9,044 nucleotides of DNA from Candidatus Vogelbacteria bacterium. GTDB taxonomy: Bacteria > Patescibacteriota > Minisyncoccia > Phycocordibacterales > XYD1-FULL-46-19. Positions within the stretch are counted from its first letter, which is position 1. Each line of letters opens with the position of its first letter. The DNA lies in NCBI GenBank assembly GCA_011049365.1, contig DSBD01000059.1:1-9044 (forward strand). Direction: 5' to 3'. Position numbers and translations under genes: made by a program. A model generated the notes under the pieces. That model was not told where the DNA came from and did not search any database. It saw only the letters and a list, made by a program, of their open reading frames with translations. Of this stretch, positions 6,062-9,044 are shown piece after piece.

Positions 6062-6867
6062 TCAGCGTTGCTTGGCTAAGAATTCACGACCCTTGCCGAC
6101 ATCGGTATTGATCGGGATGTCTTGTTCACAAAGCGGGCAAGTTTTCGCGTCATACATGGCCAGCTCTACTTCCAGTAGGGCAGTCAATCTGGGAACAGAA
6201 ATCACATCTGCTTCAGTAACTTTCCCGCGATTACAGAGAACACCGAGACCGACAACCTTGCCTTCAAGAGCGCGAGTTACTTCAATGACTTTCCGGGCCG
6301 AATCTCCGGTAGTGAGGACATCTTCCACCACCAAAATTTTTTTTTCCGGTGATGATTTTGTCATAACCTTGTTTGATGACAAAAGATCGTCCATCCTCAG
6401 CCTTGTCGGCATAGATTCCCAATACCTGACTACTATTCATTATAGCCAGATGATAGGCTACCCATTGAGAGAGGATGATACCACCAACGGCTGGAACGAT
6501 GACGACCTCTACGTTGTCGTTTATAAATCCTTCGGCAATTTCTCGACAGAGAAGTGATGTTTGCATCGTGTGGGGATAAATTGCATCCTTATTGGCACAA
6601 GTCGAGTCGTGCTTGCCAGATTTATAAACAACATGGCTTGAAGTAATAATTGCCTTGGTTCCAAGCAAAGATCCTGGCGATTTCTTCCTTACTCAAAGGA
6701 CTAGGAACGAAAAAAGACAATTCGTCCAATCTCTGTCTGAGAGAATAAATCTTTTGGTTAATAGTGATTGGGTCGCGGTTTGGTTTTTTGTGGTGTTCCA
6801 GAGCCCATAAAGCATTAGCTGCTTCCATTGCTAAATCTCGAAGCTGTGTTAGCGTGTTCCTGCTCAT
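6062..6867 (-). pseudogene. pyrE: Orotate phosphoribosyltransferase, two frameshifts
   Basis: PyrE makes orotidine 5'-phosphate from orotate and PRPP. The coding sense is intact but lies in three frames. Segment 1 (6867 to about 6670) reads MSRNTLTQLRDL to SKEEIARI. Segment 2 (about 6668 to 6340) reads LGTKAIITSSHVVYKSGKHD, the usual OPRT start, through VIVPAVGGIILSQWVAYHLA to GYDKIITGK. Segment 3 (about 6345 to 6062) has the PRPP loop ILVVEDVLTTGDS, then CPLCEQDIPINTDVGKG, the usual OPRT end. Removing one base near 6666-6669 and one from the nine-T run at 6337-6345 (A9 in the mRNA) restores one frame of 267 codons. About 60 N-terminal residues precede the OPRT start, more than usual. Stop is TGA; the next in-frame stop is a TAA five codons on. 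Pseudogene, sequencing error or slippage rescue cannot be separated here. Confidence 0.82.
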
Positions 6868-6884
6868 AATTTTCTGTCTTCTTT

Positions 6885-7796
6885 CTAACGAAATAAGTTA
6901 ATCTGATTACGAAGCTTTTCGGTCTCTTGTCGAGCAGCTCGAGCAAAATCTGAACCAATTGAGGTAAAAATAACACCTCGGGAAGAGTTAATAATCATCC
7001 CTTCACCATTACTATCTTTGCCGGCTTTGACGGTTGCTTCCAGATCTCCTCCCTGAACGCCGATACCGGGAATGAGAATTGGTATATCGCCAACGATTTG
7101 TCGGATTCGACATAGTTCGTTTGGATAAGTTGTACCGACAACCAATGCACAATTGCCATCTGTATTCCAATCATACTTAACGGCACGAGCAACATACTCA
7201 TAAAGTGGCATATGGGTCGGTTCTTCTTCACCACGAGGGCCAGAAGGTAATTCTCAGTGTTTTTCGTTCTCTCGGCTAGGAACAATAGTCTGGTCCTGGA
7301 ATTCATCAGCGCCCGGATTTGAAGTCCGACAAAGGACAAATATACTCTTATCCTTTAGTTCAAGAAATGGTTTCAAAGCCTCAGCGCCTAGGTAAGGATG
7401 AACTGTGATAGCATCCGCTGCCAGAAAGTCGAAAACAAATTTCAAGTAGCCCTTATTTGTGTTACTGATGTCTGCTCGCTTGGCGTCAAGGATGACGGGC
7501 ACATCTGGAGCAATCTGGTGGATATCACAGATTGTCAAATGCAAAGCTGCGATACCCTTCTCACCGTAGGCTTCATAGAAGGCGATGTTTGGCTTATAGG
7601 CACAGACGATATCTTTCGTTGCTTCCACAATAGCCCGATTGAAGGCGACTATTGTATGAGGAATACTGACTTGACTTTCATTACTGCCTCGATGCGCGCT
7701 TTCGGGGATTTTGCCAAAGTCGCTATCTAATCCGACACAGACGAAATTCCCGCGAGACCATTGGTTTCTAATCATGGTCATAAAATTTCTGGACAT
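6885..7796 (-). pseudogene. pyrF: Orotidine-5'-phosphate decarboxylase with in-frame UGA
   Basis: PyrF decarboxylates OMP to UMP, the last step of pyrimidine synthesis. It is the long form (304 codons with stop). Seen: VGLDSDFGKIP (21-31), KPNIAFYEAYG (68-78), the catalytic DAKRAD (104-109), VHPYLGAEAL (132-141), CRTSNPGADEFQD (156-168), then after codon 181 GNCALVVGTTYPNEL, IPILIPGIGVQGGDLEATV and GMIINSSRGV, typical phosphate-binding and C-terminal motifs. Codon 181 (7256-7254) is TGA and sits exactly in frame in a variable Glu/Pro-rich insertion, with both halves otherwise intact. A start inside at MPLYEYVA (7211) would lack the active site. AAGGAG lies 7 nt before ATG. pyrE starts 17 nt after its TAG stop, so the two form an operon. 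A nonsense mutation, error or readthrough are all possible. Confidence 0.85.
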
Positions 7797-7803
7797 AGCT
7801 TTT

Positions 7804-7809
7804 CTCCTT
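7804..7809 (-). promoter_or_regulatory. Strong Shine-Dalgarno for pyrF
   Basis: AAGGAG on the - strand, 7 nt before the pyrF ATG at 7796; supports that start. The only other such site in the window is at the receiver gene (3519-3524). Confidence 0.85.
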
Positions 7810-7931
7810 TTTGTTTAGGTTCATTTAAAGCTCAACATTTGAATTTATTACTGTTCTTATTTCTAGATGAAATTTAAATCAAAAGCAAGGCAAGCGAGTT
7901 AGGTAGAAATATCTTTTGGTTTGTATTCATG

Positions 7932-8107
7932 TTTTTGTGGACCTGAGGGGAATCGGTCACAAGTAATTTTCTTAACAGAAAATTCTCGCGACCCCGACTC
8001 GGCGACAAGATTTGCTCCGCAAATCTCGTAGACCGCCTCCGTCTTTCGAATTTCCTCATGACCTACAAAAATTACAATCGCCCAAAGCATATGCTTTGTT
8101 CTCATTA
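7932..8107 (-). repeat. tRNA-Ala-linked structured repeat, copy 1
   Basis: A 176-bp unit directly downstream (- strand) of tRNA-Ala(CGC), about 91% identical to copy 2 at 8722-8896. Its far end (7932-7955) repeats perfectly, over 24 bp, the tRNA 3' end with its flank (8108-8131). An inverted, slightly diverged copy of the same 3' end lies at 8045-8072. Hairpins on the - strand: C, CAAAGC-ATAT-GCTTTG (8083-8098); A, ACGAGATTTGC-GGA-GCAAATCTTGT (8005-8029, one G-U); B, GTCGCGAGAATTTTCT / AGAAAATTACTTGTGAC around loop GTTA (7955-7993, two G-U, one bulge). Together with 7797-7931 it fills the 317-nt gap between pyrF and the tRNA; 7797-7931 holds only the pyrF leader and RBS. Open frames across it carry no start or motif of their own and look spurious. 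Confidence 0.85.
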
Positions 8108-8113
8108 TTTTTG

Positions 8114-8186
8114 TGGACCTGAGGGGAATCGAACCCCTTGCCTCTACAATGCGAATGTAGCGCTCTACCAAATGAGCTACAGGCCC
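8114..8186 (-). tRNA. tRNA-Ala (anticodon CGC)
   Basis: 73-nt cloverleaf: acceptor GGGCCTG pairs with CAGGTCC including G3-U70, the alanine identity pair, and discriminator A73. D-arm GCTC...GAGC with TTGGTA loop; anticodon stem CTACA/TGTAG with loop TTCGCAT (anticodon CGC, reads GCG); T-arm AGGGG-TTCGATT-CCCCT. CCA is not encoded: the genomic sequence after A73 is CAA. A TAAAAT lies 11 nt upstream, a possible -10. Confidence 0.97.
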
Positions 8187-8239
8187 TTTCCGAGCTCATT
8201 TTAACTTGCTTTTTATTTACTGGCTAGTAGGATAGGTTT

Positions 8240-8389
8240 ATGAAAAAAGAGGAAATGAAGAAATTAGCGAAAGTGGTTGATTGTGATAATTCTTTAGAAT
8301 GTGGGAATTCTTGCCACCTTGCTAAAATATTATTATTAATAATTCTAATTGTATTTATCGTAATTATTGGATATTGGCGGTTTTTCTAA
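8240..8389 (+). CDS. Small membrane protein with Cys cluster, 49 aa
   Basis: Not recognised. A 49-residue open frame: a Lys/Glu-rich start (MKKEEMKKLAKVV), a short cysteine/histidine group C15-x5-C21-x3-C25-H26, then an uninterrupted hydrophobic helix (about 29-44) ending GYWRFF. This gives a tail-anchored layout with the Cys group on the other side, possibly a metal or redox site (inference). The ATG has GGATAGG in front, which could be a weak Shine-Dalgarno or part of a TTGCTT-16-TAGGAT promoter that would make it leaderless. It lies between two tRNA-Ala genes of opposite strand. Its coding status rests on the clean amphipathic-plus-TM pattern. Confidence 0.55.
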   Translation: MKKEEMKKLAKVVDCDNSLECGNSCHLAKILLLIILIVFIVIIGYWRFF

Positions 8390-8473
8390 GTATTTTTGTA
8401 TAAATTTTTAGAAATTGATAGAATAAAGTAAATTGATAATTATTAGTAATTATAAAAAATAGTTTATTAAATT

Positions 8474-8686
8474 ATGTTATATAGAATAAGAAAATTAAAT
8501 GCCGTTAAACAATTATTATTTACACTACTGATAGCTTTTTCCGTAATTTTTGTTTGGAGGGGATTAAAAGGTCTTATGGATATTTATTTATTTCCCGGCA
8601 ATCCTGTTTTAAGTTATTCTCTTTCTTTATTGTTTGGATTACTTGTTTTGTATGTCACGCATTATTGGACAAAAGAGTTAGCTTAA
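8474..8686 (+). CDS. Small two-helix membrane protein, 70 aa
   Basis: Function unknown. Positive N-terminus (LYRIRKLNAVK), a first transmembrane helix (about 13-29, LLFTLLIAFSVIFVWRG), a short loop with LMDIYLFPGNPVLSYS, and a second helix (about 46-64). The core WRGL-x-GLMD-x-YLFP-x-NP looks like a conserved motif of a small two-helix membrane family seen across small prokaryotic genomes; I recall the pattern but cannot name the family. It lies 84 nt after the 49-aa gene on the same strand, so the two may be expressed together. Start ATG has no Shine-Dalgarno. Stop is TAA, followed by a T-run without a hairpin. Confidence 0.72.
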   Translation: MLYRIRKLNAVKQLLFTLLIAFSVIFVWRGLKGLMDIYLFPGNPVLSYSLSLLFGLLVLYVTHYWTKELA

Positions 8687-8716
8687 ATCTATTTTTTTAA
8701 TATTCCATCTTACCAC

Positions 8717-8891
8717 CATTATTTTTGTGGACCCGAGGGGAATCGGTCACAAGTAATTTTTCTAACGAAAAATTCTCGCGACCCCGACTCGGCGACAAGA
8801 TTTGCTCCGCAAATCTCGTAGACTGTCTCCGTCTTTCGAATCTCCTCATGACCTACAAAAATACAATCGCCCAATGCTTGCGCATTGGACT
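8717..8891 (-). repeat. tRNA-Ala-linked structured repeat, copy 2
   Basis: Second copy, directly downstream (- strand) of tRNA-Ala(TGC). Its far end (8717-8738) repeats the local tRNA 3' end and flank (8892-8913) perfectly over 22 bp, and then shows two changes in the T-arm. The inverted tRNA-3'-end copy is at 8835-8862, and 8835-8847 is the exact reverse complement of the 13 bases 8910-8922 in the tRNA. Hairpin C is CCAATGC-GCAA-GCATTGG (8871-8888) with a GNRA loop; hairpin A at 8795-8819 is unchanged; hairpin B (8745-8783) has its two loop-closing pairs swapped relative to copy 1, so pairing is kept. The acceptor sequence in the far end (CGGGTCC) follows this tRNA, not that of copy 1 (CAGGTCC). 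Confidence 0.85.
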
Positions 8892-8902
8892 CATTATTTT
8901 TG

Positions 8903-8975
8903 TGGACCCGAGGAGATTCGAACTCCTGACCTCCTGCTTGCAAAGCAGGCGCTCTACCAACTAAGCTACGGGCTC
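8903..8975 (-). tRNA. tRNA-Ala (anticodon TGC)
   Basis: 73-nt cloverleaf: acceptor GAGCCCG with CGGGTCC, including the G3-U70 alanine identity pair, and A73. D-arm GCTT...GAGC; anticodon stem CCTGC/GCAGG with loop TTTGCAA (anticodon TGC, reads GCA); T-arm AGGAG-TTCGAAT-CTCCT. CCA is not encoded. Position 2-71 is A-C, an unpaired spot in the acceptor stem. Short open frames crossing it on the + strand are artefacts. Confidence 0.96.
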
Positions 8976-8986
8976 TTTAGATTTAC

Positions 8987-9014
8987 ATATTACACTGAAA
9001 AATCTTTTTTTCAA
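8987..9014 (-). promoter_or_regulatory. Promoter of tRNA-Ala(TGC)
   Basis: On the - strand, -35 TTGAAA (9014-9009), a 16-nt spacer and -10 TAATAT (8992-8987), 11 nt before the first base of the tRNA. Confidence 0.65.
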
Positions 9015-9026
9015 TTGTTTTTTTGC

Positions 9027-9044
9027 TATAATTAGTATATGGAA
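9027..9044 (+). promoter_or_regulatory. Leaderless-type start of a gene leaving the window
   Basis: Perfect TATAAT (9027-9032), then 6 nt, then ATG GAA (9039-9044) at the window edge. The spacing matches trpS (7 nt) and the NlpC-like gene (5 nt). It is divergent from tRNA-Ala(TGC). Only two codons are visible, so the product is unknown. Confidence 0.45.

Noticed and set aside
6072..6557. 161-codon open frame on + strand
   Set aside because: Antisense shadow of pyrE, whose protein motifs are unmistakable on the - strand.
6995..7339. Alternative - strand frame inside pyrF
   Set aside because: No motif; the pyrF frame continues exactly across the UGA, so no frame change is needed.
6885..7796. 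Reassigned genetic code (UGA as Gly or Trp)
   Set aside because: trpS, ddl, the kinase and the receivers contain no in-frame TGA over well over 1000 codons. One TGA in a gene next to a twice-frameshifted partner is better explained by mutation or error.
7956..8073. A tRNA-like RNA on the + strand inside the repeat (GGTCA...TGACC ends)
   Set aside because: About 110 nt, no D-arm, and the only candidate anticodon loop lacks U33. The 3'-end likeness is explained by the inverted tRNA copy.
7874..8171. Open frames on the - strand across tRNA-Ala(CGC) and repeat copy 1
   Set aside because: They read through the tRNA and structured repeat, have no start signal of their own and no domain. Similarity between the copies is explained by nucleotide identity, and the changes follow base pairing rather than codon position.
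7932..8891. CRISPR array
   Set aside because: Only two long copies, 0.8 kb apart, with genes between; no short regular repeat-spacer pattern and no cas genes.
8719..9035. Open frames on both strands across tRNA-Ala(TGC) and repeat copy 2
   Set aside because: Typical tRNA-overlap artefacts (for example the piece ending in VDPRRFELLTSCLQSRRSTN, read antisense through the tRNA).

Overview
The window looks like a piece of a small, AT-rich bacterial genome of the Candidate Phyla Radiation (Patescibacteria, probably a Parcubacteria-like lineage). This is inferred from A/T-heavy codon use, TAA-dominated stops, short compact genes, several genes with no Shine-Dalgarno sequence, a stand-alone-receiver style of signalling, and the long CPR/mycobacterial-like form of PyrF. 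No marker gene fixes the exact lineage.

Layout. (1) 3-2396, + strand: a sensor histidine kinase (5' end cut by the window), a single-domain response regulator and D-alanine--D-alanine ligase, closely spaced as one operon. (2) 2386-4901, all on the - strand: a membrane-anchored hypothetical protein, a second stand-alone receiver protein with its own promoter, strong RBS and terminator, an NlpC/P60-like cysteine hydrolase, and a secreted 14-cysteine helical protein. Palindromic or GC-rich intergenic elements separate them. (3) 5003-6001, +: tryptophanyl-tRNA synthetase, probably leaderless, facing a hairpin terminator shared with the next block. (4) 6062-7796, -: pyrF then pyrE, the last two steps of UMP synthesis. 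Both are clearly recognisable and both are interrupted: one in-frame UGA in pyrF, two frameshifts in pyrE. This block has visibly higher GC than the neighbours. (5) 7932-8975: two tRNA-Ala genes (CGC and TGC anticodons, - strand), each followed by a ~176-bp repeat of about 91% identity. Two small membrane-protein genes (+) lie between them. A further leaderless-type start begins at the right edge.

The most unusual item is the tRNA-Ala-linked repeat. Each copy sits directly downstream of a tRNA-Ala, ends in a second copy of that tRNA's 3' end (direct repeat), contains an inverted copy of the same 3' end, and carries three hairpins. Differences between copies in two of the hairpins are compensatory, so the structure is under selection or copied as a structured molecule. 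One of these hairpins recurs alone at 3613-3663. I do not recognise it as a named family. Other points of interest are the heptad-spaced cysteine protein, the repeated -10-box-to-ATG leaderless arrangement, and the decayed (or recoded, or mis-assembled) pyrFE pair.
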